Assembly (NCBI GenBank): GCA_958296115.1
Contig: OY282442.1
Span: 124,001-188,000, forward strand
DNA: 64,000 bases
From: an uncultured Dehalococcoidia bacterium
GTDB taxonomy: Bacteria; Chloroflexota; Dehalococcoidia; Lucifugimonadales; CAJWER01
Direction of reading: 5' to 3'
Part shown: positions 1 through 8,108 of the stretch, in pieces
Numbering within the stretch: the stretch's first letter is position 1
Layout: each line of letters starts with the position of its first letter
Translations under genes and position numbers: made by a program
The notes under the pieces: generated by a model
What the model was told of the DNA's origin: nothing
What the model saw: only the letters and a program-made list of their open reading frames with translations
Database searches by the model: none

Positions 1-938
1 CCCTCGGCGTCGAGATAGTAGTAGAGGTCTCGGATGCGGGTCGAGTCCCCGTCCAGTTCGATGGCGTCCGCGGCGTCGGCGCGAATGCGGCGGGCGAGCT
101 TGGGGTCCCCGGCCGCCAGACGGGTGAGATACTCGCTCTCCGGGTCCGCTAGGAACAGCGCCGCCAGCAGCCGGCGCCTGCTTCCGGTCGGGAGGTCTGC
201 GTGGGCCTTCTCGATCATGCTGTCGCTGATACGCCGTTGCAGCGCCACCATCTCGCGGACCGCCGCGTCGGCCTTGTGGACCCCGCGCCGGTTGCCCGCC
301 CCCTCGCCAGATATTATCAACGGCGTGGCGGCCTCGTCGATCAGCGCCTGGTCGGCCTCGTCTATGATGGCCGCGTCGAGCTTGCCCTGCACCGTCTCGG
401 ACTCCGAATACCGCAGGTTGTCGCGCAGGAAATCGAAGCCCAGCTCCCGCACAGTCCCATAGACGATGTTGGCGCCGTATGCCGAGCGCCGCTCGTCGTC
501 GTTCATGGACTGCGCTACAGCGCTGACGGTCAGCCCCAGCGACTCGTACACCGGGGCAAGCGTCTCGGCGTCCCTGACAGCCAGGTAGTCGTTCGCGGTG
601 ATGACGTGTACCGACCGGCCCGCCGCGGTGTGAAGCGCCGCGGGGAAGGCGGCGGCCAGGGTCTTTCCCTCACCCGCGTTCATCTCCACCACCTTGCCGC
701 GCCATAGCAGCAGCCCGGCGAGGACCTGCTCCTCCGTAGCGCGGAACGACAGCTTCCGCCGTATTGCCTCATAGACCAGGCAGAACGTCGTCAGCAGCGT
801 ATCCGGCTCCAGTCCCCCGTGGAGTCCAGGGGCAGGTGGAAGGGAGCGGAGGTCTGAGAGCCGCCCCCTCAGATCCCCTTCGGCCAAGTCTGCGAACGGC
901 CGGGCCTGGATAGCCTGTATGATTTCAGAGTTACGCAT
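1..938 (-). CDS. Divergent SecA-like translocase ATPase, N-terminal part (runs off the left edge)
   Basis: The frame is open from an ATG at 938 to the window edge (about 312 codons). It shows the SecA DEAD-motor signatures in order: a Walker A variant NAGEGKTL, then TANDYLA, then GFDFLRDN, then a DEAD-box-like IIDEADQALIDEA followed by TPLIISG. Canonical SecA has RTGEGKTL and VDEVDSILIDEA, so this is clearly divergent and may be an accessory SecA (SecA2-type) rather than the housekeeping copy. The expected role is ATP-driven protein export through SecYEG. Its ATG overlaps the stop of the upstream UspA gene (ATGCGTAA), which suggests translational coupling. The preprotein-binding, scaffold and C-terminal domains lie outside the window. 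Confidence 0.85.
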   Translation of the reverse strand, partial: MRNSEIIQAIQARPFADLAEGDLRGRLSDLRSLPPAPGLHGGLEPDTLLTTFCLVYEAIRRKLSFRATEEQVLAGLLLWRGKVVEMNAGEGKTLAAAFPAALHTAAGRSVHVITANDYLAVRDAETLAPVYESLGLTVSAVAQSMNDDERRSAYGANIVYGTVRELGFDFLRDNLRYSESETVQGKLDAAIIDEADQALIDEAATPLIISGEGAGNRRGVHKADAAVREMVALQRRISDSMIEKAHADLPTGSRRRLLAALFLADPESEYLTRLAAGDPKLARRIRADAADAIELDGDSTRIRDLYYYLDAE

Positions 939-1851
939 TGTCTACCGCCTGCTCTATCCGCTCAGAAGAGGGCACCATCAGGACCGAGGCTCCCGAGCTT
1001 CGGACTAGGGTCTCCGCGAGGCTGCCTATGAACCAGCGCCGGAAGCCAGATCTCCCCTGAGTAGATAGGGCAACGATGTTGTGCGGTATCTTCCTTACGA
1101 GGTCCAGGATAGTGGTCGTGGGGTGACCGAACAACACCTGCCATTCGACTGCCAGCCCGTCCTCACGGAGGCTTTCCGCGACCGTCCTCAGATAGTCCTT
1201 CGCCTCGGACTCCAGCAGATCATGGTCTTCGCTCATTCCCGATGTAAAGTCGCCGACCCAGAGGAAGCGCATGGGGCGCACCACCCTGACAAGCGCCACC
1301 TGCCACGAAAGCTTGCCAGCCAGGTCCCGCACGTAAGGCAGCGCCGACTCGGCAAGCCTGGAGCCGTCGAGAGGCACGATGACCTGCGTTGCCAGCATGT
1401 CTTGCCCGCGGTAGGTCCGCGTCTTGTCCTGCGCGACGGTGAGCATCGGGACGGTTGCCGTGTGGATTACTCTGTCGGTAACGCTGCCAAGGATGCCTTT
1501 GCCGAGTACGCTCCTGCCGTGGGTGGACATGGCTATCAGGTCGCAGCCGAGCCTCTCGGCAACCGCCGTGACCTCCTCCTCGGCCCTGCCCGTAACCACG
1601 ACCTCCTCTGTCCGCACGGCGCGTCCCCTCAGCCGGTGAGACGCGTTGTGGAGTCTGTTCCGCACCTCGAGCTCGGCGCGGGCGAACAGCGTCGAGCGCT
1701 GGGAGCCGCTCATCCCCAGGCCGTCGCGGTCCATTACGGATAGGAGCACGACGCTTGCCTCCAGTCCCACGGCGATACGGGAGACGTAGGGGAGTATCCC
1801 TTCCGCCTCGCTGGAGCCGTCGAGCGGTACGAGTATCTTCTGGAACATCAT
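931..1851 (-). CDS. Tandem-domain universal stress protein (UspA family)
   Basis: This 306-residue protein consists of two UspA domains in tandem, roughly residues 1-142 and 155-297. Each begins with a beta strand ending in PLDGS and ends with the nucleotide-loop signature: STHGRSVLGKGILGS in the first half and STQGRSGFRRWFIGS in the second. The G-2x-G-9x-G(S/T) pattern of ATP-binding Usp proteins is best kept in the first domain; the second has Arg-Arg where glycine or small residues usually sit. It is a cytosolic stress or nucleotide-responsive protein. It lies one base after the GNAT gene and overlaps the SecA-like start, so it is probably co-transcribed with both. Confidence 0.9.
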   Translation of the reverse strand: MMFQKILVPLDGSSEAEGILPYVSRIAVGLEASVVLLSVMDRDGLGMSGSQRSTLFARAELEVRNRLHNASHRLRGRAVRTEEVVVTGRAEEEVTAVAERLGCDLIAMSTHGRSVLGKGILGSVTDRVIHTATVPMLTVAQDKTRTYRGQDMLATQVIVPLDGSRLAESALPYVRDLAGKLSWQVALVRVVRPMRFLWVGDFTSGMSEDHDLLESEAKDYLRTVAESLREDGLAVEWQVLFGHPTTTILDLVRKIPHNIVALSTQGRSGFRRWFIGSLAETLVRSSGASVLMVPSSERIEQAVDNA

Positions 1852-1852
1852 G

Positions 1853-2542
1853 TCATCTCGATGAATCGCCGGCGGGGGCCATGTCTATAGATTGTATAAC
1901 GCGCCGGTAGCTGGGGTCTTCCCCAGGGTCGGCCAGCCTGTAGATGCTGGTGTATATCTCCGACACCAGGCCCGCAAGCTCGTCCCGTGTCTCAGGTCCC
2001 GCCTTGCGCGCGGGCTGCAGCATCAGCTCCAACGGCCGGGCCGAGAGTCCCTGCGCCTCAGGCTGCCAGTACTCGCACGGGGCTGGGTACGCTCCCCGCG
2101 CCTCGACATATCCCAGGTACAGCCGACCGCCGCGCTCGACCTCCGACATCACGTAGTCGAGGCCGTCATGCCCCGCCTCCCGCGCCTCCGCGTCCAGCAG
2201 CTCCACTAGGCGAATCCGCATTGCGCCGTAGAGACCCCGGCCCCTGGCCTCCTGCTGCACAGCCGCGTAGAGCGCCATCGCCGCGTTCACGCGCGGCATA
2301 TACGCGCCCACAGCCGCCCCGAAGACGCGGCCCGCGTTTGACGCCGCAATAACCACCGGGACGGCCCCGGGCTCGGCAGTGGGCGAGACCGTATCGAGAA
2401 ACGATGCCCGGTCTTCCACCTGGCCTGCGGGGAACGACCTGGTGAGCAGGTCATGCACCTCGACGACGCGAGCCTCGTCGTCCGCAGGCACAGGGGCTAC
2501 ATCCATCCCGGAGGGAAGGCTAATTCGCTGCATGAGCAACAC
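1853..2542 (-). CDS. GNAT-type N-acetyltransferase-like protein
   Basis: This protein of 229 residues has the acetyl-CoA-binding signature of GNAT enzymes (QEARGRGLYGAMR, about residues 96-108, the R/Q-x-x-G-x-G/A motif A) after a central beta region (VPVVIAASNAGRVFGAAVG). The substrate cannot be read from sequence. The start used (2542) overlaps the upstream ligase gene by 23 bp; Met4 at 2533 is a good alternative. Tight packing with the ligase, channel and Usp genes implies one operon. Confidence 0.7.
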   Translation of the reverse strand: MLLMQRISLPSGMDVAPVPADDEARVVEVHDLLTRSFPAGQVEDRASFLDTVSPTAEPGAVPVVIAASNAGRVFGAAVGAYMPRVNAAMALYAAVQQEARGRGLYGAMRIRLVELLDAEAREAGHDGLDYVMSEVERGGRLYLGYVEARGAYPAPCEYWQPEAQGLSARPLELMLQPARKAGPETRDELAGLVSEIYTSIYRLADPGEDPSYRRVIQSIDMAPAGDSSR

Positions 2543-3773
2543 GTCTGTCCACTATGCGGGGGGCCTTGCGGCTCTCCAAGCTCCGATCCTCGACGAACGA
2601 GACGTCCAGGTCCAGGAACCCGCTCGCTATCAAGTACGCAAGGTCCGGCTCGACCGTATTCATCGAGCGGACGATGCTCGCCTCATGCATTGCCAGGGAC
2701 TCCGGCAGCATTACGACCATCCGGTCCCGTCCGACGCCGTTCAGCTCGACCGAGATGGGGCCGTCGTAGGCCAACCGCCACAGGGCGGCCCGGCGAACGA
2801 CGTCGTAGGAAAGCTTCACGCCCAGCGCCGAGACCGTGCCGTCCGTACGTCCAAGCGCGTCCACCCTCGGATAGCCGAGGCCGCATGGACACGGCCCTTC
2901 CCTGGCCTGCAGCGTGTCCCCCAGCGCGTACCTGAACAACGGCAGACCTTCCCGTCCCAGCGTCGTGACCAGCGCCTCGCCTGTGTCCTTGCCGATGATC
3001 TCCACCACGTTCCACTCCGTCCAGAGGTGTATTCCCTCGTGCGCCGCGCACTCGATGCCAAGCGTTGATGTCTCCGAAGCGCCGTAGTACGCGAATGCCT
3101 CCACGCCCAGCTCTTCCAACGTTCGCCGCGTCGCGTCATGCATAGGCTCGCCCACGTATACGACCTTGCTCAGCCGCCACTCCGTCCGACGGAGCGCAGA
3201 GGCGAGAGGCTCCATGACGCGCTCGACTATCGACGGTATGGTGAGGACCACCGAGGGCTTCAGCTTGCTGAGACCCGCGACCGTCGCGTCTTCGTCCACG
3301 GAGACGCTGAAGGCGTAAGCGTCGTGGACTCCCAGCTGTTCGAGCGCGGTCATGAAGGACGCCATCAGCGTCAGCGGCCCCGTGTCCACGCACGCAACCG
3401 AGTCGCCTGGCCCGATGCCGCACACTTCGAACATCCTCGCAAGCGCGGCGCCCTCCGCCGCCTCGTCTCGCCGAGTTATGATTCGCCGCTTCGGGAGTCC
3501 CGTCGTGCCCGACGATACCTCTATGTCCACGACCTCGCGGGACGTGCGTATGCCCTCGTCAACCACCTCACGGAAGCGCTCTCCCCTCAGCGCCGGCAGC
3601 CGTCGAAGCAGGCTGAGCGGGTCCAACTCGCATATGTCCCGCCGCGATATGCCGTTCTCCCGAAACAGACGCCGATACACCCCGAACGCCCCGTCCGCGT
3701 ATAGCATCTGCAGGCGCAGCGCAGCCCTGTCCGCCTCCCCAATCAGCCTGGCGGCGAGCGGCGGCGCAGTCAT
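2520..3773 (-). CDS. Phenylacetate-CoA ligase (PaaK)-like adenylate-forming enzyme
   Basis: At 417 residues this is close to the compact PaaK branch of the ANL superfamily. The phosphate-binding loop is SSGTTGLPKR (residues 87-96), the aromatic/ATP motif is YGASET (230-235), and the ribose-binding region FRYALGD is at 280-286. A Cys pair (PCPCG, about 294-298) follows, as in many PaaK relatives with a bound metal. The expected reaction is ATP-dependent activation of a carboxylic acid, usually to the CoA thioester; the acid is unknown. It overlaps the channel gene upstream by 4 bp. A degenerate homologue lies two genes upstream (4857-5675). Confidence 0.85.
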   Translation of the reverse strand: MTAPPLAARLIGEADRAALRLQMLYADGAFGVYRRLFRENGISRRDICELDPLSLLRRLPALRGERFREVVDEGIRTSREVVDIEVSSGTTGLPKRRIITRRDEAAEGAALARMFEVCGIGPGDSVACVDTGPLTLMASFMTALEQLGVHDAYAFSVSVDEDATVAGLSKLKPSVVLTIPSIVERVMEPLASALRRTEWRLSKVVYVGEPMHDATRRTLEELGVEAFAYYGASETSTLGIECAAHEGIHLWTEWNVVEIIGKDTGEALVTTLGREGLPLFRYALGDTLQAREGPCPCGLGYPRVDALGRTDGTVSALGVKLSYDVVRRAALWRLAYDGPISVELNGVGRDRMVVMLPESLAMHEASIVRSMNTVEPDLAYLIASGFLDLDVSFVEDRSLESRKAPRIVDRRVAHAAN

Positions 3774-4843
3774 CCCGCGCCCTGCCGCAGCAGTGCCGCA
3801 AGGTCGTCCGCGCTCATCCTCGATCCGCTGATATACACGACCTGGTCGCCCTCGGAGACCAGGAAGTCGTCGAGGTCCATCCGGATCGAGTCGCCCCGAA
3901 CGACCCCGACGAGGTTGACCTTGTGATCGAGTAGCATCTTGGCAGCCGCGATATAGGTCATCTGCGGGGCGGGGGACTCGACTGGGGTAGTGAACACGGT
4001 TCCCTGGATGTCGTTGCTCGTGATAGCCATCGCCAGCTTCTTCACGCCCGGGTCCTGCGCCTCATGCGCGAACAGGTTGTTGACTATCTGTAGGGTGTAG
4101 ACCAGGCTGAGGTTGTCGGATGCGTTGAACAACGCGGCATGACGGGGGTCGAGGCACTCGGCTATGACCTTGACTTCGGGGTTGACCCTGTGGATGACGA
4201 AGGCTATCGAAGCCACGAGGCTGTCGCTCCTGGGGTCGGAGTGGCTAGGGCTGAGCACCATGGCCTGCCGCGCGCGCTCCAGGTTCGCGCGGCGGTAGGT
4301 CTCCTCGTCGAGAGTCCATCCTCGAATGAACGATATGTCGTCCCCCAGGAAGGGCAGCTCCTCTACCTCGTCTGTAACGACCACGATATCGACGCCCTTG
4401 TGGTCCGGATCGCTCCTGTACTCCTGAATGATCTGCTGGACGCGCGATTCGCTTGGAAAGTTCACTATCACCAGGTGGCCCCTCGCGCTAACTCTGCCCA
4501 TGCCCTTTCGCTCCTTGTGTCGGAGATCGGCGGCCCAGTCCACTGCCACTCCCACGGCTGTCGTGAACGTGGCGAGGCCGATCAACATGATGAAGACCGC
4601 AGCGCCTATTCTGGCCCCGACCGTCTCCGGCGATATGTCGCCGTAGCCTATCGTCGTGATGGACACCACGCTGTACCAGAGGCCGTCCCACAACGTGATG
4701 CCCGGCGTTACAGCCCCCTCGAACAGGTAGAACGTCAGCGTGTTCCCTACAACGCTGATAGAGATGGTTGCAAGGAGCAGGCTGATGCCCAATTCCTTGC
4801 GCCGCCGCACCTGCCTCAGAAAGCGGGTGAGTGAGTAGAACAT
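3770..4843 (-). CDS. Two-TM potassium channel with cytosolic RCK (TrkA-N/TrkA-C) domains
   Basis: This 357-residue protein has two membrane helices (about 19-41 and 76-100) around a pore loop with the K+ selectivity filter TIGYGD (64-69). A cytosolic Rossmann-type RCK-N domain follows from about residue 120 (GHLVIVNFPSE) and a TrkA-C-like region ends the protein. The architecture matches MthK/GsuK-type ligand-gated K+ channels of the inner membrane. The usual GxGxxG of a NAD-binding RCK is not obvious (NFPSESR sits at that turn), so ligand preference is open. Its stop overlaps the start of the PaaK-like gene (ATGA). Confidence 0.93.
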   Translation of the reverse strand: MFYSLTRFLRQVRRRKELGISLLLATISISVVGNTLTFYLFEGAVTPGITLWDGLWYSVVSITTIGYGDISPETVGARIGAAVFIMLIGLATFTTAVGVAVDWAADLRHKERKGMGRVSARGHLVIVNFPSESRVQQIIQEYRSDPDHKGVDIVVVTDEVEELPFLGDDISFIRGWTLDEETYRRANLERARQAMVLSPSHSDPRSDSLVASIAFVIHRVNPEVKVIAECLDPRHAALFNASDNLSLVYTLQIVNNLFAHEAQDPGVKKLAMAITSNDIQGTVFTTPVESPAPQMTYIAAAKMLLDHKVNLVGVVRGDSIRMDLDDFLVSEGDQVVYISGSRMSADDLAALLRQGAG

Positions 4844-4856
4844 CGCCCCTCGCCTG

Positions 4857-5675
4857 TCAGCCCAGCCCCCGAGCCGTCATGTGATACTTCCCCAGGCTCT
4901 CAACCCTGTCCTCCGTCTCTATCCGCAGCATCGGCTGAGTCCTGTTGTGAAGAGCCGTAACCACCAGCCTGCCCGACTCGGAACGCTCGTAGAGATACTG
5001 GTCATTATATAGTGTCCAGTGGACGAGGTCGCTTGAGTGCCCCAGGAAGCCGAGCTCGTCCACCACGTAGAAGTCCAGCTGCCGCACACCCCTCAGCCTG
5101 TGCGACAGCCTGAAAGTAACAGCCCGCTCGGCCAAGCCGGGAACAGCGTCCCCGTCGAACCCGTCAGCCAGTATGACCAGCAGGTCCGGCGCCAGCAGCC
5201 GGATCCGCTCATGAACCAGCCCGTCCCTCCGTTCCACGAACACGTGAGCGGGAATCCTCATGTACCCCAGGATAGAGCTGACCTCTGCCGCGTATTGGCG
5301 TCGCCCTGGTTCGGTTACGATGGCCGCCATGCGGACCGACTCCAGGTCCCACGTCGTCTTGAGCGCGTCCCGAAACACGTCGTACCGCGCCGCCGTCTCC
5401 GTCGCGCCCTCCGCCACCGCGACGGCCTCCCGCTCCCCACACCGCCCGACGACCCACTGGAGCGCCTGCGGATCCGCCAGAGTGTCCCCAAGCTCCTGGC
5501 GTCTCAGCTCCGCTATCGGCGTGATCGGCGTGGCCGCGAAGTCGGCCATGCCGCGGATTCCAGCCGCGCCGGTCAGACGGCTGCCATAGAAGCGAGTCCG
5601 TCCCGCCGCCTCGACCACGGCGGCCAGGAGCTCGAGCAGGTTGGCCGGCGATTCGTACTTCACGTCATGGCGCAT
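4857..5675 (-). CDS. Degenerate PaaK-like protein lacking the ATP-binding loop
   Basis: This protein has 272 residues. The N-terminus (RTRFYGSRLTGAAGI, then TPITPIAELRRQ) resembles the start of PaaK-type ligases. The C-terminal third aligns by eye with the YGASET-to-ribose-loop region of the intact ligase at 2520-3773 (ESGRLVVTALHNRTQPMLRI against a similar stretch there). The SSGTTG loop is missing, and a short AEGATET stretch sits about where it would be. The protein is therefore unlikely to form acyl-adenylates and could be a non-catalytic partner or a decaying paralogue. It is 13 bp upstream of the K+ channel gene on the same strand. Confidence 0.6.
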   Translation of the reverse strand: MRHDVKYESPANLLELLAAVVEAAGRTRFYGSRLTGAAGIRGMADFAATPITPIAELRRQELGDTLADPQALQWVVGRCGEREAVAVAEGATETAARYDVFRDALKTTWDLESVRMAAIVTEPGRRQYAAEVSSILGYMRIPAHVFVERRDGLVHERIRLLAPDLLVILADGFDGDAVPGLAERAVTFRLSHRLRGVRQLDFYVVDELGFLGHSSDLVHWTLYNDQYLYERSESGRLVVTALHNRTQPMLRIETEDRVESLGKYHMTARGLG

Positions 5676-5761
5676 ACAGCATCCCCGCCGGTAGTGGCAT
5701 CGACGCGCACGAATGAGGCCGAGACGCCGCCAAGACCTTCAATGCGCTTGCCCCCGGCTCA

Positions 5762-7144
5762 TTACATTCGACGGAGCAGCCAGACGATCACGAAAATGAC
5801 CGAACCCAGAACGGCAAGCGTTGCGGCCCCGCCGAGCAGAACCCACGGACGGAACTCCGTAGCTGCCTCCGCCACCGTTGACCCGATAGCCCCTATTGAA
5901 CTCGACGGATTGGCTGACAGCCCCGGCACTCCGGGGAGACCAGGGTCCGCAGGAGTCCGATCTGACTCCGCAACCACTCCCACCGCGTCCACGGGGATAT
6001 CGAGCTGACTCAACACCTCGGGCAACGCGTTTATTGTGCGATCCAAGTCCAACGTCCATACAACGATCGTCTCACGTATCAACTTCCCGTTTTCGATATA
6101 ATCCCAGCCTTCGCCGTCTGGCGCCTCTTGCAACGAGGACTCAGGCGTGTACACAGCCCTCTCACTTGCCGTTATTTTATTCGTCCGAATCCCCACCCAG
6201 GTGATGCCCACAGTGTTGCTCGACGAGCGGGCGAAGCGGTTCAACGTTATCATCCACCGCCACAACTCCTCATAACTGTACTTCACCGGAATCATCACCA
6301 ATCTGTCCGGGTCCATCCGTGAATACATCCGAAGCGCCGCCTCCTTCGCTTCTTCCGCTACCAGATTCGCTTCTCGACCAGGAGGAACCTTCACCTGGAT
6401 GAATATCGTTTTACTGCTCCCACCTCCGCGACTGTGCCATCCAGCAAACCCGATGTCAGGAGATGCCTGCGCCAACTCCTGCGACCGACCACAGGAACCT
6501 TCGGCGCCGATGTGCCTGGATGCGCAATCCAGCGGGGGAAAGTTCGTCGTGTCGACGTCCGACACATCGAGCTTCACGGGGCCGGTCGCGTCGCTCGCGC
6601 CGCTGACCCCCCCTCCACCTGACGCAGGCCACACCTGGCGATACGCCGCCCATCCAGGCTCCGAGTACCGCGCATCAGCGCCCCCAGGTATCAACTCGAT
6701 GGTCTGATACACTTCCGACATCGGAAGGATGTACCAGTGGAAGTTCCACTCTTCACCGAACGACCCTGGAAAATTGTCTGGACTAAATACCCCGACGCGA
6801 CACCCTCCCGACGACAGCACACAGTCATCTCCCCCCGATCTGCGCGCCTCCTCCTGCGCCTTACGCCGGATATACTCTAATATGTCATCCCAAGCAGGCT
6901 CGCTCTCCTTGATATAGAAATGAAGCGACCCTCCTACCCTGTACACTGCGTCCACGTCTATGATTCCATCCCGCTGCGCCTGTTCCAGCACGTAGCAGTG
7001 GAGCGGGTCATCAGACAGCGCGCCGTTCCAGCAGTCATCGGACGTGGCGGACACCAAGACCAGCGCCGCCGCCGACAAGCCCGCCAGAACCGCCAAGCTC
7101 ATCAACCATCGTATCCAGCCACGTTCGTATGTGTGCTTGCGCAT
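5762..7144 (-). CDS. Hypothetical secreted protein anchored at both ends
   Basis: I do not recognise this 460-residue protein. An N-terminal hydrophobic helix (about 11-31, ending SLAVLAGLSAAALVLVSA) is followed by a polar extracytoplasmic region of about 400 residues. A C-terminal helix (about 434-457) ends in LLRRM, so both termini should be at the membrane. The middle contains tryptophan-rich stretches and cysteines (DDCW, HCYV, DDCVL, GGCRVG) that could form disulfides. The coding sequence is noticeably less GC-rich than its neighbours. It ends about 85 bp from the ligase-like gene. Confidence 0.6.
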   Translation of the reverse strand: MRKHTYERGWIRWLMSLAVLAGLSAAALVLVSATSDDCWNGALSDDPLHCYVLEQAQRDGIIDVDAVYRVGGSLHFYIKESEPAWDDILEYIRRKAQEEARRSGGDDCVLSSGGCRVGVFSPDNFPGSFGEEWNFHWYILPMSEVYQTIELIPGGADARYSEPGWAAYRQVWPASGGGGVSGASDATGPVKLDVSDVDTTNFPPLDCASRHIGAEGSCGRSQELAQASPDIGFAGWHSRGGGSSKTIFIQVKVPPGREANLVAEEAKEAALRMYSRMDPDRLVMIPVKYSYEELWRWMITLNRFARSSSNTVGITWVGIRTNKITASERAVYTPESSLQEAPDGEGWDYIENGKLIRETIVVWTLDLDRTINALPEVLSQLDIPVDAVGVVAESDRTPADPGLPGVPGLSANPSSSIGAIGSTVAEAATEFRPWVLLGGAATLAVLGSVIFVIVWLLRRM

Positions 7145-7163
7145 CTTCTGCCACCCAAGCCTT

Positions 7164-7976
7164 CTAATGCTCCATCACCATTCCCCCGTCTATGTTGATA
7201 GACTGCCCGTGTATCCACGACGCCGCCTCGGTGCATAGGAACGCCATGAAGCCGCCGACCTCCTCCGGAGAGCCTGCGCGGCCGATGGGATGGGCCGCCG
7301 CCTTCTCACGCCACTCCTCGCCCCTGCCGAACCTGTCCATCCTGGCGGTATCCACCGCCGCCGGGCAGACCGCGTTGACGTTCACCCCGTGGGGTCCCAG
7401 CTCGTGCGCCAGCGACTGCGTCATGCCCACTATCGCGAAGTTCGCGGCGTTGTACGCCGCCGCGTTCGCCGCGCCGCGCTTGCCAGCCGAGGATGCCACG
7501 CTCACTATCTTGCCGCCGCGCCCCTGCTTCAGTACCTGCCGAACGAACGCCCGCGAGCAGAGGTACATCCCCCGAACCTTCACGTCCACCACACGCTGGA
7601 AGACGTCCGGCTCCACGTCCGCTATCGGCGCGCGGTCCGCCCCGATAGCCACAGCCGCGTTGTTGATGAGAATATCGGCGCTCCCAAGCTCGCTCACCGC
7701 CCGCGACACCATGTCCTCCGTCTGCTCCACGTCCGTGACGTCCACCACCAGCGGAAGCGCCCTCCGGCCCAGCGCTCGCACGTCCTCCGCCGTACTCTCC
7801 ACGTCACGCCATCCCATCGCCTTCTCGTCCTCCGGAAACGTCGCCGGGTCGCGGCCCGTCCCTGTCGCCACGATGTCCGCGCCCAGCTTCGCCAGGGCTA
7901 TCGCCGTCGAATATCCGATGCTCCGCCTCCGGCCCGCGCCGGTAATGATTGCCACCTTGCCGTCGAGCTCGCCCAT
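7164..7976 (-). CDS. Short-chain dehydrogenase/reductase with Lys-to-Asn change in the catalytic tetrad
   Basis: This 270-residue classical SDR has the nucleotide-binding motif TGAGxxxxIG (12-21), the NNAA motif (105-108), the catalytic Ser region VASSAG (160-165) and Tyr175. The expected YxxxK is YNAAN: residue 179 is Asn, codon AAC on the minus strand at 7440-7442. Lys normally binds the nicotinamide ribose and lowers the Tyr pKa, so activity may be weak or altered. The rest of the fold, including the C-terminal IDGGMV, is intact and in frame. Its ATG precedes a two-hairpin repeat that separates it from the MFS gene upstream. Confidence 0.88.
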   Translation of the reverse strand: MGELDGKVAIITGAGRRRSIGYSTAIALAKLGADIVATGTGRDPATFPEDEKAMGWRDVESTAEDVRALGRRALPLVVDVTDVEQTEDMVSRAVSELGSADILINNAAVAIGADRAPIADVEPDVFQRVVDVKVRGMYLCSRAFVRQVLKQGRGGKIVSVASSAGKRGAANAAAYNAANFAIVGMTQSLAHELGPHGVNVNAVCPAAVDTARMDRFGRGEEWREKAAAHPIGRAGSPEEVGGFMAFLCTEAASWIHGQSINIDGGMVMEH

Positions 7977-7989
7977 GGTTCTATCTCCT

Positions 7990-8095
7990 AGTAGTCTTGG
8001 CGTCCCGAATCACCCTCACCCTAGCCCTCTCCCGTCAAGGGAGAGGGGATAATGCGGGACTGCCTACCGTCATATTCTAATGGACGGAGTATAGC
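7990..8095. repeat. Intergenic two-hairpin repeat (REP-like)
   Basis: The unit contains CTCTCCCGTCAAGGGAGAG (inverted repeat) and, about 25 bp on, CCGTC...GACGG around an AT-rich loop. A close relative lies at 48075-48168, where the second stem reads CCATCC...GGATGG, so pairing is kept while bases differ. Both copies sit immediately after the stop codon of a minus-strand gene (MFS here, PIG-L there), consistent with a 3'-end stabilising or terminating element. Confidence 0.7.
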
Positions 8096-8108
8096 GACTG
8101 GCCGCCAT

